Assembly: GCA_030704615.1 (NCBI GenBank)
Contig: CM060731.1
Span: 65,638,756 to 65,702,755, forward strand
Direction of reading: 5' to 3'
DNA from: Takakia lepidozioides
Lineage: Eukaryota > Streptophyta > Takakiopsida > Takakiales > Takakiaceae
Length of the DNA stretch: 64,000 nt
Under the pieces are notes generated by a model that was given only the letters and a program-made list of their open reading frames with translations, was not told the origin of the DNA and searched no databases. The position numbers and the translations under genes were made by a program. Shown here in pieces: positions 1 to 12,809 of the stretch. Numbering within the stretch: position 1 is the first letter of the stretch; the number at the start of each line of letters is the position of its first letter.

Positions 1-163
1 CATGATCTGTAGTAGGGGAACAAGAAAGTGAAATACATGTCCAATTTAGACAGTGGTATGGTTTGGAGGAAAACTGTCTGCAGCCCATAGTTATCACACA
101 TAGGTGATACAATGCACATTTGCCCAGCACTAATGTCCAGTAGGAAATGGTTTGACTCTGCAG

Positions 164-3100
164 AAGTGGAAGTGGTCACAAAGATGTCAAATGGCTGTCG
201 GTATAATAGAACCATGGCTCTCATCCTTGTGGAGTATGCATCGGCGGTAAGGGCCCCATTCCTGTTTTTTGTGCTATTGTTCCTTTCGACTAATTATGGA
301 ATCTTTTGATATGGTTTGTGTCTCCTGACAAAGTGGCAAATGTTTTGGATAGGTCTACATAGAAGATGAGCTTGCACTGCTCTCTTGGAGCTGCTCACGA
401 TGTGAAGATTTGACCAAGGTGGGCCTGTGTGTGCAATTTGTGGTTCATTTGTGGCCATGGTATTTTGTGGTTTGAACATATTTATTGTCAAACTTCGCAA
501 GGCTGGGTGAGAAGGCGTGGACCGGAAAATCTTGGGATGCTGTGCTATTACCCAGTCCAGTGAACTTCGCTTATGAGTTATGAGAAGGAGGGAAAGTTGG
601 AAACTATGAAAGGGAGTATTGTGATTCTGTGTAGACTGTGGGTGTATTTGTTTCTTCACTGGACCAAACGAATGAATTACAATTTGCAAAAAGGAAAATC
701 AGATTGTCAATGGACATGATATCATGATGGTCATACTCCGCTGCTGATTGAACTGTGTTTAAGAGCTTGTAAATGGATGGGCCTACTTGCACACATCAGG
801 AGGTCTACTTACTTTCCACGGAGGGTTCATTGATGAATCTGGAGTTGGATCTGTGTTAATACATTATGGCAGGGATTCAAGATTCATACTCTTGTTGTGG
901 ATGTTCAACATTGCCTCCAGGTGTGCAACAGCATGCTTGAACTGCTACTCTTTGCTAATCCTCTCTTGCAGCGAGTTTTGCCTTTGGCTCATGGAGGAGA
1001 GATCAACTCGTTGGGAGGGGAAATTTCGCATGAATTGTTCTTCGGGTAGGAAAGTAACGCACTATAATTTTTATGCATAGGCTTGCTGGAACTTCATCTA
1101 TGTGCATCGCAATTCAAATATTCCAACCAAGATAAATGTGAATAACGGAGCTGGAGTGCAAGCAGTACTGACAACGTGTCTTTCGGAACATGGATGGGAA
1201 AGGAAGACAGACAGAAGCTTGGTGATTTAGATCAGGGGTCGGTCAATACCAAAAGATAATTACTGGTTAAATGCAGGCCTTTGTTGGAGTGGCGGAGAAT
1301 TTGAATGCAATTGTGATAGCATTTCGTGGCACCCAAGAAAGCAGGTATTCCCTTGATGATGGTGAATTTAGGAACAAAAGAGTTGCAAAACTACATTCAG
1401 TTGTTGTTAGTGGTTGATATGATCAGTTTTGTCTTCCCTCTGTCACAGGTTGATAGTTGTAGAGGAGGATTTCAAGGTGTGGCAGTTAGGTGTGTGTTCA
1501 CAACTAAATATATGGCACTCGTTCTGTTCCTTCCCTCCTACTCCTTCCTCCCCTTTCCCTCCTGAATCATGATTTTTTTCACATTTTATTGTTAAGAGAT
1601 GTTGTTAAACAGATGCTTGTCCAGTGGTATCCAGAAAGATCTGCATGCTTAGAAGAGAGTTGGCTAACGCGCAGATTACTGGTGGGGATATCTGGTAGTG
1701 TGCAGAATTGGGCTGAGGACTTGTACTTTAGACAGCTTGATCTCAATTATCCGGGTGTCACTGATGCTATGGAGGGCATTATTCACCTTCTCTCCTGCAT
1801 GCCAGACAAGCTTTTAGGCATGATATCCAAACTACAGATTACTTTTTAATGTGTATGACTTGACATCTAGGACTGTACAGATTGAAGGTTTTGATTAGTC
1901 ACCAAACACTGAGTCTCTAAACCCGAAATCCTGTCTCTGCCCAGCCAGATTGGACTTTAGGTACTCCCTATGAACGGGAATCACCGAGCATATGGGTGGC
2001 ATGGAGCTAGCAAACGTACGGCGTGGCCCAACCGCAGTCTTGTTTTCCATGACGACTTGCAATTCATGATCTTGACTTGTGATCTATGTTGTGGCCAGGT
2101 ACATCAAGGGTTCTATTCAGCATATCACAACACCACAGTTCGTGACAGCATACTCACTGCTGTTCAAGCTATACAACAGGAAAGGGATGGGCTCCACTTC
2201 TTGGTCACAGGCCACTCAATGGGAGGGGCTATGGCTTCCTTTTGTGCACTTGATCTCGCTGTACGTTTGGTCATCTCCCTCTCATCCCAGGCTTGCAAGG
2301 GCTCAAAACTTTTGTCATCAGACAATCAGTCAAGCTTGCTGAATTGTGAACTAGCTCCAAAATGAGAAGCAGGTCCCTTTGCTCAACAAAATACTTTTGC
2401 AGGCACAAAGGGTTTAAGCAAGTCCTGGCTCATAGAGATTTGACTGGGTCCTAACCTGTTGGTCTAAGCCAAATAACTGGTATCAGTAGTGATACTGGTC
2501 GAAGGAAGGGACAATACTCTCTGTCATCTTCTACTCCCTAAACAATAGTGCTTCCTTGCAGGCGAACTATGGTGTTCAAGACACTGAGATTATCACATTT
2601 GGGCAGCCACGAATTGGGAACTCTGTGTTTGCAGTATATTACAGTGAGCTTGTCCCTCGGACTATTCGAATGACACATGCCAACGATCTGGTGCCACATC
2701 TGCCTCCCTATTACACTCTGATAGGCCCACGTTCCTACCATCATTTTGCAACTGAGGTATGTGTGTGTGGCGGTCAATCATTTCTGTATGTTCAGAGCTT
2801 ATGCTAAATTTGGCAGAAGTGTGGACCTTTTTTAAAGAATGTTTTTCTAGGAACATGAATGTGTCTATTCAGTTGGAGAGTCTCAATCTTGTCATATATT
2901 GAGATGCTACTGGCTATATGCAATTTTGTTGCTGATGTTCTTTGTTCACACTTGGTAGGTTGGTTTGGTTTTTGCTTCAGGGGCTTTGTTTGTCAATAGT
3001 GCAATCAGTCTGTCCTTGCATGAGTACAGTTATGTATTCATACATATATTGTGTGCTTCATGTATCATGTATTCGACTGACATATTCTAAATTTTGCTTG

Positions 3101-3960
3101 CTTGATGCACAGGGTTGACATCCAGCTTAATATTATCTGGGTTAGACTGTTGAGTATACGTGAATAGAGATTGATGCATCAAAGTTGATGCAGGTGTGGC
3201 TCTTCAAGATTGCTGTGGGTCGTCTGCAGTATGAGTTTGAGCGGGTTTGTGACAGTTCTGGGGAGGACCCTACCTGTAGCAGGTCGGCTTTCTTTCATCT
3301 CTTCCACTTGGCATTCTATCTTCCTCTTTCTCTTTCCCTCTCAACACTCCCTTCTAGTCAGTCAAAACCATGGGGTGTACCTCTACTGAAAGGTTGCTGA
3401 AAGAATGCAAACAATGTTCCATTTAGAGAACAGGAGCACTATCACTGACATTGAATTCATTATGTGAACAATGGATTTTTGGAAGATTTCAGTCTGTTTC
3501 TACAGCTTCAAAAGACCATTTAATTCCTCTACTGGGGTTGGAGTGTTCCATCTGAGAAGGTTGCTTGGGCACGCCTGTACAGACCATTGCGGGTTTTCCA
3601 GATGAAATTACTATTTTGTTACTCTGCGGACTACTATCTAGCTCAAGGGCTACCTGCAGAGTAACAGACGAGGGGTGGATGGCAGGGAATTAAGGGGGAG
3701 AAGAGCAGGCATAGTGTGCTTATTTGTGGTTCTCACATTCATTTCGAGTCTTATGAATCCTGATATTTATGTTGCCTGTTGGCTATGGCTTGTGCGCAGT
3801 CTCAATCACTCATCATCTCAACTACCTTGGTGTCTACCTTAGGACTGAAGACAATATAATGGCCACAGACACTGAATTTCTCAAAGGGAAATCTTTGCTT
3901 AATTCCAACCTGGATGTTCCCGGCAAGCCCAGGAAAGCCACAAATGGGAGCTTATTGTAG
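164..3960 (+). CDS. Class 3 lipase (alpha/beta hydrolase), copy A, exons 2-10; last exon out of frame
   Basis: Secreted triacylglycerol lipase of the plant class 3 family; exon 1 lies left of the window. Exons by splice sites and frame: 164-246, 353-418, 873-920, 1277-1344, 1699-1771, 2099-2260, 2562-2756, 3194-3282, and a terminal exon ending at TAG 3958-3960. Exon 1277-1344 carries the IAFRGT strand; 2099-2260 carries the nucleophile elbow GHSMGG; 2562-2756 carries FGQPRIGN, the likely catalytic Asp (HANDLVPH) and the likely catalytic His (SYHHF). The exon at 1699-1771 should end after ATG, but the next bases are GAGGGC, so there is no GT or GC donor. Phase into the last exon is broken: copy B's GNSISDHLNY-type start is replaced here by SITHHLNY in another frame. 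The protein is therefore probably altered at its C-terminus. Family call is firm; function of this copy is doubtful. Confidence 0.8.
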
Positions 3961-6907
3961 CACATGCAACGTGCTTAGGTGTTCTGCATCATGGCTGCAT
4001 CATGGTTGTTCGGGCCATTATCTTGCTGGTTTATGTACTACCATCCATTTGTACAGTCAGACGTACGGTCCTATCAGACCAAAGAGAGGTCCTGAAGGTC
4101 AAGGTGCGTTCTCCGTCATTGGAAATTTATTGTTGACATTTATTTACATGAAGGGTGACTGTCTGCCAACCCACACTTTGGGTAGTTGAAGAGTGACACC
4201 CACTTTACTATAGTGGGTTCAACCAGATGTGCATGACAACTACAATTTATCAAAGAGATCTGTTGCCGCTAGCTGACTGAGAACCATCCAACTTCCTGAT
4301 TGCACAGGAGTCTCAACAAACCTGTCTTGAATATTACCCCCGATCACTTTGGAGTCCGGTGGGTTGGCCCCCATGAAAGCAGCATGGTGATTGTAGGCAT
4401 CCATTGTTACGAAGGGTACCACATGTCCTGCGAACATTGGCCGCTTCGGAAGGGATGAGGATGCGAGGTCTGACATTAGAGTGATTTAGTGGTGACAAGT
4501 TGATGCGGTTGCTGGCAGAGTCCGGGGAATTGATGAAGGGATGATTATTGGTTGGTGTCTCTTCAGCAGTTGAAATTGCTAATTGTCCAGGTTGGAATCC
4601 TCCCAACACATTAGCATCCCTATGGGTGTGCTTCATGGAGCACTCTACAACTAGCCAACCTAATGTTGGAAAGGGGATTCGGACATACTTGGTTACAGGC
4701 CATTGAAACTGACCACGATTTTGGGTCAGCAGAAGAAGATTTCAAGCAACTTCCATTGTGAGTGGCCACTGCCCATGATAGTTTCTTATTGTTTGAGTGT
4801 TGGGAGCACCAGCACCACATTGTAGTCTGATTTACATATTTGAGATCAGCGGGAACCAATGGGCTTGGTCCTTGCTCTCTTTGATCTCTGAAATTGAAAA
4901 TGGCTTTGACTAGTTCTATACCGTCTTTTTATGTGCTAGACATGACCCAAGCTGCAAACATGAGTGGATCTTGGTTGCTATGGCTCCCAATCCAAATGCT
5001 CAGAGAAAATAATTGCATAACGATTTAACATAAAGCAACTCAGATATCATCCCTGCCAAAGTATAAACTCTTGCTACCTACATGTGGAAAACACACATCT
5101 CAGTAATCGTGACATGCCTGTACACAAATCTATGGGTGTCCTCCATCATCTAAGCTTTCTAGTAGTGCCTCCAAATTGCATTCAGTTTGGTGCACAATAC
5201 TATGCTTGAATTCTCCGCAGAACAACAAATCTTTAGCCATCATCTCCTCTCCAAGTGGCCAACAATAGAAACTTTCTGGTCCTTACAACCACAACATCCT
5301 CCACTACTAGGGCTGTTTCAAGGAAGTCCTCAAATGTCTTACAGTAGGCAGTCTTTGTGGCTTACAAGTGCTGGAATTGTGCCTTTTGTTATAACTTTTT
5401 CTTTGGTTCAAAAGCTTCAGGGAGCGACTCTCCTAATACATTGCAGCTGTCTCAGCGCCTGCCAGCGGTGCCCTGAGTTCTGTAATCTTGATATATGGCC
5501 TAACCTGTTCTGCACGAAATTGCAATTGCCCATCCTCTTCTCTCACTGCACGCTTCCTGCCATTGTCAATTTGGGATGGTGAAGCTGACGCTTTCATTCT
5601 AAGTTGTCTATGCTTGATTAACCAGATTGATTTCAGCAGGAGTACGTTGGTGGATGGGGGATCATGGGAGACCTTTCCCATTGCAGGAGCACTTCAAGAT
5701 GCTGACGTAAATTTATATGTTCGTTTCCTTTCCCGGGAGCTGACTGCGAAATCAAAGGCCGAGCTCAAACTCAGACGACAACGATGCAAACTGCAGTGAA
5801 CAGAAGAACAACCGCAGCACAGAACGCTTTTGAATGATTATAACACCAAAATATGTGTTATGAATTTTTCTACTTTGCGAAGCTTGGAATCACTCCCTCA
5901 CCCACACTGCCCTTCGAAGCTACAAACCTTGCAAGAAAGTTTTTCTGCAAGATCGTCGCTACCGCTTTTGTACATTCCATCACCCGTAAAGCGTGCGGTG
6001 AGGGTACTGGCAGTTTAGGCTGTCCTATGGGTCCTTCCTAAGTACCTAGACAAATCCTAACTTAAACTCCTCAAGTAGCTTCAATGAAACTCATCTAGAG
6101 GAGGACAGTCTTGACATGAGTTAAAGAAAGAGAACTTCAGAATCTTAAAAATATTCTGCGGAAATTGAGCAATCTCAGGCTTTACAAATTCGACAATGCG
6201 CTTCGATCCAGATGTTACACGTGAGCAATCGACATTCACTGTATTGGATATACACTTGGGCATCTACCAGAGTCAAGAATCACAAACATACATAGTTAAG
6301 GAATATCCTCACATATAGGTATCATCTCCCTCCGCTGTCTCAGATGTCCTAAGGCTCGGCAAGTTAAGAGGAGCATTGCAGTTTCATTCATGTCACTATG
6401 TCAAAAGTGTTCCTTACCTCGCAGACGCCATTCACCATGAAGCTAAAGAAAACTCCAAAAACAGCAAATCAGCAGCTGATGCAAATGGGAGAGCTCCGAC
6501 ATGCTCACACCCAACAATACCACCCTGCTGCTGACTGTGCCTCCTCCAATTGCAGCTCGGCCAGGCTTCATCTCCCTCCCTGGAATGTAGTCGACATCAA
6601 GTAAAATCCACGCAAAGGCAGCCCTCTGTCGGGACAGCGGGGGAAGAGGAGGAGGCAACAAGTCGCATTGCGGTGGGAAGAGTGGGGGACGATCCACGTC
6701 CTATGCAGCAGGAAGTAAGACCGCTGGAGTTGCTCGTTCTTCCCCAAAGCCTTGCTCTGCAGCATCTGGTATGGCCGCGTAAACAAAACGCACAACCCAC
6801 AACTGATCTCATCACATTGTGAGCTGCAAGATCGCCCACAAGTCATGATCCAGGGATGGTTGCACCGCGTCATTCATGTCTGATGCCCATCGCACAGCTT
6901 CTGCTGA
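3961..6907. other. No convincing gene; lipase 3' flank, copy A
   Basis: Open frames exist on both strands but none has a recognisable domain, and most are broken by indels between this stretch and its copy at 44059-47355. The segment 5482-5799 and its counterpart look weakly exon-like but match no family I know. At 5994-6005 only the 3' tip of a tRNA-Phe-like sequence remains, while copy B keeps a longer half. Confidence 0.6.
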
Positions 6908-7659
6908 CTAGATGATGAGGATTTCCAACAAAAGGTCTGTCTGCATGTGACAGAGAGTGGTCACGTAAGAAGATGCATGCAATAGAATGCAATTGGACGA
7001 GGCAAAGGCGACCGTTAAGCTACAGGATTGGCCGCTGCTCTCATTCGGAATAGGGTTAGGAGTGGCCCTCCGATGGTTCAGGAGAGCCACTCTTCCAGTT
7101 TCTTTCTTGCAGGGGGTAGCCGTGACATCGATGAGCGAAGTGGACGTGGTAAGCGCCAAGCGGGGCTGCAGCCATGCATGGAGCATCGTAAGCATGTACC
7201 GTCGGAGGTCTGAATGCCAAGATCCAGGAAATAAGTTTGAGAGGAATTTTTTTTCACGTCAGAATCCCCTATTAGACGGGAGTCCCTTGAGTACTATGAT
7301 CTCGTGCAGCTAGAGCTGAGTGGTGGACCTGGAATGAATTAGGCGGAGTTGAGAAAAGGAATGTGCTTTTTCGCTGTGGCATAAAGTTTCCTATTTGTGG
7401 AAGAGTCCTCATGTGCGTATGTAGATTCACTAGCATGACTGCCTTTTCCTTTTGTTAAAAAATATATGGAGTCCCTTGAGATGGCGACTCGATAAAAGGG
7501 TCGAAGGTAACACCCTCAAGAGTCATGTTGCGATTTTAAGGAGGACCTTTCTGTTGAAAGTATAGATATAGATTGGAGGAAGAGACCTCTCTGGAGTTTT
7601 CAGCATGACAGCATTGGTGGCGCGAACAGGACGTCATCAACAGCGTTACGAACTTGGAT
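6908..7659. other. Copy A-specific segment without a recognised gene
   Basis: At about 6917 the two duplicated copies stop matching (copy B diverges at about 47361) and they match again at 7660 (copy B 52754). Copy A has about 740 bp here where copy B has about 5.4 kb. I see short open frames on both strands, a T-rich run near 7250 and no domain. Confidence 0.6.
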
Positions 7660-9109
7660 ATCGCCTTGTTGCCGGGTGCGCCCTCTACGCTCTTGATCTT
7701 TACTTGTGATGGGGAATGGACAATGTTTATGTTTGCTGGAGACCACTTTAGGTTTGTACGTGACCCAACACTAACTAGTTCCAGGACGCTCAAGGGGATC
7801 ATGTCCAGAAGCTATAGTAAGCTACTCAAGCAGAGCGACCCTCCCAGCCAACAGCCTGGAGGAGATCAAGCAAGGATGACTGAACGAAATGTGGTGCAAT
7901 TCATTGATCGCATGATATGCCCAGCATGTTGTCATAGGGAGTGCAATGAACCAAATATCGGCGGCGTGTAGAGTGGGACGTGAGCGTGGGTCATAGATGT
8001 GGTTGCTCACGCAGTACATGATACCCTGCCTCCCGAGCAATAGATGTCACCGCATCGCAAACCATATCATAAGACGCAGTGCGCTCACCACCTCATGGAC
8101 AGCGGAGGAGATGGATGGCAAGGTCATCGATGGGCTGAAGACAGACGCAGCGCTGAAGGCCCAATGCCGAAGGATGAGACAAACCGAGTCGAAGAAGAAG
8201 CGCAGTAGTGAAAATAGAAGTTGAGAGGTGAAAAGGTGCGATAGTGGGTCGTGTTGCCAACCATACCCCTGCTCCGGGTCCTGCGCATAGTAGAAGTCGG
8301 GCTCGATGCAACTCAGAAGAAGCACTTGAGAGCATGCTGGAAAAGGAATGACGGTGTACGCACTCGGAAATGGACTCGTGAAGAGGCCTTGAGCAACCAA
8401 CTGTTCAAATGGTGGTAGACATGCTCGCGCCAGTGCCGGAAGAAGATCTCGTGCAGAGCGGAGATGCTGCTGGAAGGGTAAAATGTCACTGTCGACATGT
8501 GTAACGGCGTCCATAAGGATGGGACGATGGTCACAGAGAAATCATGAAGCGAGGGCTGGCGCCACCAACGCCCAACTGTCGATGAAAGCTGACGGGGCAG
8601 TAGTGATAGTGGACAAAAGACCCACACCACCGGAAGAGACGGACAGGGTGGCTTGCTGTCGTGGCAAAAGTCCCTCCAGAGCTCCTCGTCCTAACAATCT
8701 CCCGAAGATAGTCATCATGGTAGTATTAAACCCAGATAAGAGGTGTAGGAAATCTGGGCTGGGTGGAACAGTGCGCAAGAGATATGAGTGACGCTGAAGG
8801 AAACATTTGGTCAAGATTCCATATGCTACCTGTACATTTCCGAGCCTAGGAAGGAGATCGGTATGGGTGGCATCCTGGTGGAGTGCATCGGAGTGCATCT
8901 TCCAAGAAGGACGTTGTGAATTGGGTGGTGCCAAAAGGGACTCCCAGGTTTCTGATGTCATTGGGCGGAACAATGAAGTGAGCATGGAGGACAAAATCTG
9001 CAGGGAAACCGGACGGAGACCACACCGCACATTTGCGAGGTTGCACTGAAAAGCCCACGGCAGAGAGTTGGGTGACAAAATGATGGTAAGCTAAAAGTAC
9101 CTGTGAGGC
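7660..9109 (-). mobile_element. LINE-type non-LTR retrotransposon remnant, copy A (internally deleted)
   Basis: Minus-strand frames at 9078-8542 and 8514-8047 match the longer remnant at 52754-55730: the end of a reverse transcriptase (VGFSVQPRKCAVWSP) followed by the post-RT region with a Cys-rich HLLRCP stretch and a C-terminal conserved helix. The RT catalytic part is missing because 54228-55730 of copy B has no counterpart here. The 5-bp repeat GAGGC sits at both ends of the missing interval in copy B and once at 9105-9109 here, the footprint of a deletion between short direct repeats. Frameshifts throughout; not functional. Confidence 0.75.
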
Positions 9110-9433
9110 CTACAATTGCAGCATCCAACATTGTGCAATTACAAATGCTTGTTTCACTTTTACAATTACGAGGACGAAAAAATATCCTCACAAAGTGTGC
9201 GCCATAAAGGCTGCCACGGGAAGACCTTCCTCCCTCCTCAAATAACAATGAGAGTTAGGATCATCTTCAAAAGATGATTGTAGTGCATATCGACAAATGT
9301 GCACTACCTAAAAGTTGTCACTCAGAGCTCACTCCGTATAGTTGAAGGCCATATCATTGCACCGCCGACGAATTGATGTGAATTACACATTTTCAAATCA
9401 TGGTCGTCCACATACCACATTGCATAGTTGATG
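9110..9433. other. Transposase 3' flank, copy A
   Basis: Non-coding stretch between the LINE remnant and the end of the MULE-like gene, shared with 55731-56085. A 33-bp or so tract present in copy B (around 55915-55948) is missing here. I see no terminal inverted repeat by eye. Confidence 0.5.
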
Positions 9434-12400
9434 CTACCCATGTGTTGTATCCCGCTGTAATAGAGTATCGACCTCGTTGAAACTCATAGTGGCCTGGTGA
9501 ATGAAGTTGTCACGTTTGGGATCGCAAACCATCATCTTCAAAAATATGAAATACAAATGTTTGCAGGGTATGAATTTACCTCTCTTGCCCAAACTGGTTG
9601 ATAGCATATTCACAAAATCAGGACATGTGCAATTGGGGAAATTGGAAACCGTGATGTCGTAGGTCCTGTCATGAACAGCAGATGTGGAAGTGATGATTGT
9701 GAATACCCGACCATATCCTGGATATGATACTTCCGTGGTGCTTCCAACACGAGCTTGGAGCATTCTTGCGGACTCACTTTGCCAAAGTGTTCAGCGGTTG
9801 GAGGGAAACGCCGAACGAGCTTTCCATCTCGTTTGGTTGGTCACAAGTCAGGATTTTGCGGGGGGACCCAGGAGGATGCAGAGTAGTAGCACATGCATGG
9901 AGTTGGGGTTGTCTCGCAAGGGAAAAACCTGCCTCCTCCAGCATTTCAATCTCCTGAAAGCTGAGATGTGTTCCACCTTCACGGGCCAAACGGTTGGAGG
10001 ATATGGCTTCATCACTACGGAAGGACGCAGTTCCATGCACACATCTGGCACAATCATCTGCGCAGAACCAGAACTTGTGGTTCTTGGCTTCTGGTTGACC
10101 GTATGGACGCATCAAGCCCGTGAAAGTTGGAGCAGGAGTTCGGGCACCACCTCTGGATATACGATGAAGTGCACTTCTCGAAATTAGTTGCCCTGATCGC
10201 TGTACATTTCACACGAGACCCTACACTTGTGCGTTCTATGTGCCAAACGTGGTCGGGGCATGCGGACTCAAGCACATCAAGGGTTGTTTCTCTCCTGCAC
10301 CATTTCATTGGCACGGTTTGATGCTGGAGCTTGCCGTCGTGTTGGAGGTTCCACAATGGAGGTTCCGGACATGGAGCTGTCATGCAGGGGAACACGAGGC
10401 TTCGAGAAGTTATACGGTCTGCCCTGTGGAATGAATCCGAACCAGGTGGAGTGTTCAATTTCCTCTTACAGGAGCCGAATCTCTCTCCCCTTCAAGATGT
10501 GGAACTCTAGAAACAAGTGGCGTTCCCTGGGCATACATGCTCACCGCCCGTGCTATCTTGATTGGATCCCCAGATCTGTTTGCAGCACGCAACATCAACT
10601 CCCATTTGTCCGGACCCTTGCCACCAACCCCACCTCGTAAGAAATCACGGTATCGGGTTTGTTGTTGCAAGGCACGTATCAAATCTGTTGTTGCCACATA
10701 CAAATCCCGACCTCGTTTCCCAGACTGCTGCAACCATGCGTTGTGCACAGTTTCTGCCAAATTGCAAGATGGCATGTCCGCCATTTCCTCAATGGACATG
10801 TTCTGCAAAGTGCAGAACCACACTTCAAACAGTGAACAGAAAACAACATAAAGAAAGCGAGGACACAATAAATGGAAAGCAAATGTATGAATAAAGCAAT
10901 AAATATAAGCCTCGTACCAATGGCATGGCTGCTCCCACTGTCTATACCGGAAGTGCCAAAACGCCAGCCAATCTTCCAATGCTCTCATACTCTCAAGTGA
11001 TGCAGCTCCAGAAGAGAACCACCAGGCACGAATTGTCTGGAACAAAGTGTCCGCCTCCTTCATTGTTCTAGCATCTTTGTACTCTTTGCACAATTTACGG
11101 TGCTGAGTCTGCATCTCTGGTTTGATGTCCGACTTTGTATGTTTTTCCAGAGATTGTGTCCAATGGAATAGACATGTACGCTCTCTTCCTGGCATTGGCA
11201 CTTTGGGTCGCCCGATCCGAAGACAATACGAACAGCATTGAAATTTGCTTGAGCACTATCCGCCATGAAACCTGCGAAATTTGGAGATGGCAGCCCATGA
11301 CACGTATCAGGAATTCCACATGAGCTTCTGGGATTCCGTATCCTCGGATTGCATGTCACAAACTGCAATTGTCATAACTCGTTGGTACACTGGATCGTAG
11401 ACATGACAAGCCATTGTTGTCCAATCCTTCACTCGTTTCACATGATCAAAAACTTGAAACACCTTGACTGGGAATACATTGTCCTGGATTAATCGTACTT
11501 GCTCACTCGTTTCAATTCCAAAATGTTGTCTATGTAGCCTGATCCCAGAGCCCATTCTCAATGCATTGATCTGATGCCGAATGTTAGGTGAACTTAAAGT
11601 GGAGAAATGATCCATGACCAGGTCCAATGCTGCACCGTCAAGTTTAGTCCCCAGAATCCCTTCACTCAAAATATGGCTTTCCAAGAAGGACTTGCTTGCG
11701 CCAAGAGCAATTGCAGATGTTGTTGCGGATGGGTTTCTCCCGAACTCCTGTTTAATCAACCTCGATACTGTCTCAACACTCTCCCTGTAATCCCCCTTCG
11801 AGACAGGATGGTTATGGAATCCGAAATGCACACAAGCTCTTGTCATTGTTTTCAAACGGTGGACAACATAGTACATTCTTGCTCCGCAGAGCGCCAAGCA
11901 GGATGGCACAAGTTTGCAGAATTTGCAGACGAAAGTGTTTGGTGGAGGGGCAGTCCCAGGCTGAAATGGATTTTCCGCCAGACCCTCCCATTCGCTTTGA
12001 TTATGAACCCAGACTGAAGAAAGTGTCTGCAATTCAAATTATCACACCTAAGGTGTCCATTGCAAACTGTCCTCCTGAAAACAAGCTTGTCATCATTCTG
12101 AATATTGGATGTTTTTTGTTCTGCACCACGGGTGCCCGTCGTGTTTCTTGTCCATTCCATGCATCATGATTGTTACACCTCCAACTCGCGGAGGAGGAGG
12201 CAGCTCGAATAGGATATCGCCATCAAAAGTCTCCGGCAAGAACTTCACAGGCACCTGCTTCAAAGATTCCCAATCAATTCCCCGCAACTCACTTTTGAAT
12301 CCAGCCATTCCTCCCATCGCCCGCAATTTTGGAATGACACTACAAATCTCTTCTTCATCAGCTTCTCCAACCACAGTAGGAAGGACTGGATTTGGAATTT

Positions 12401-12809
12401 CACTTATGTCATCATCGGAAGAATCCGAAAGCTCAACGATTGGAGTGGAGGACGTCTGTTCTTTTTTCACCACCACCTCCCTCTTGTCTTCAACGACCGA
12501 AGCAGCAGTCCCGGGCGTCACATATGACCCAAGGGACTTTCGCCGAGGCTCTCCAAGTACTCTGTATCGACCAGGACGCACTCTCCACTGGCTGATATGA
12601 GCCGTCTCATCACGGTTTTGGAAAGAGTATTTCAACAACTTCCCTTTAAGATCGTACACCTCTTTCTCCAAAAAGATGGAGCCATTCTGCAGCTGAAAAC
12701 GGGTAGCCAAGACATGTTCCAGAACAATTGCAAATCCATTGTCAAGGACTTCCTGGGAGAACGGCACTGGTTTGTCGTCAGAGAAGAACTCCGCTTCAGA
12801 GGAAGCCAT
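9434..12809 (-). pseudogene. MULE-type transposase gene with C-terminal SWIM zinc finger, copy A
   Basis: Reads on minus from ATG at 12809. Order: N-terminal region with an acidic stretch led by IVELSDSSDDD (12400-12450, resembling a SUMO-interacting motif); a Cys/His segment (GHPWCRT, then CNGHLRCDNLNCRHF); a second one (CKFCKLVPSCLALC); a TRACVHFGFHNHPV motif; the DDE-type core with HVYDPVYQRVMTIAV, FMADSAQANFNAV and CLFHW; a trailing EDWLAFWHFRYRQW helix; a Cys pair (FCADDCARC); and a SWIM finger CTCPDF...CKHLYF near the end (9560-9635). A 116-bp GT-AG intron lies at 10803-10918. Known family role: cut-and-paste transposition of Mutator-like elements, or a domesticated regulator derived from one. 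Frameshifts, for example in the T-run at about 12110, break this copy. It is head-to-head with the ParB-box gene. Confidence 0.75.

Noticed and set aside
294-792. Minus-strand frames opposite lipase exons 3 and 4
   Set aside because: They are shadows of the lipase introns and exons; the + strand carries the protein homology and splice sites.
4240-4859. Minus-strand open frames of 78-100 residues in the lipase 3' flank
   Set aside because: They are broken by small indels between the two copies, have no splice pattern and no known domain.
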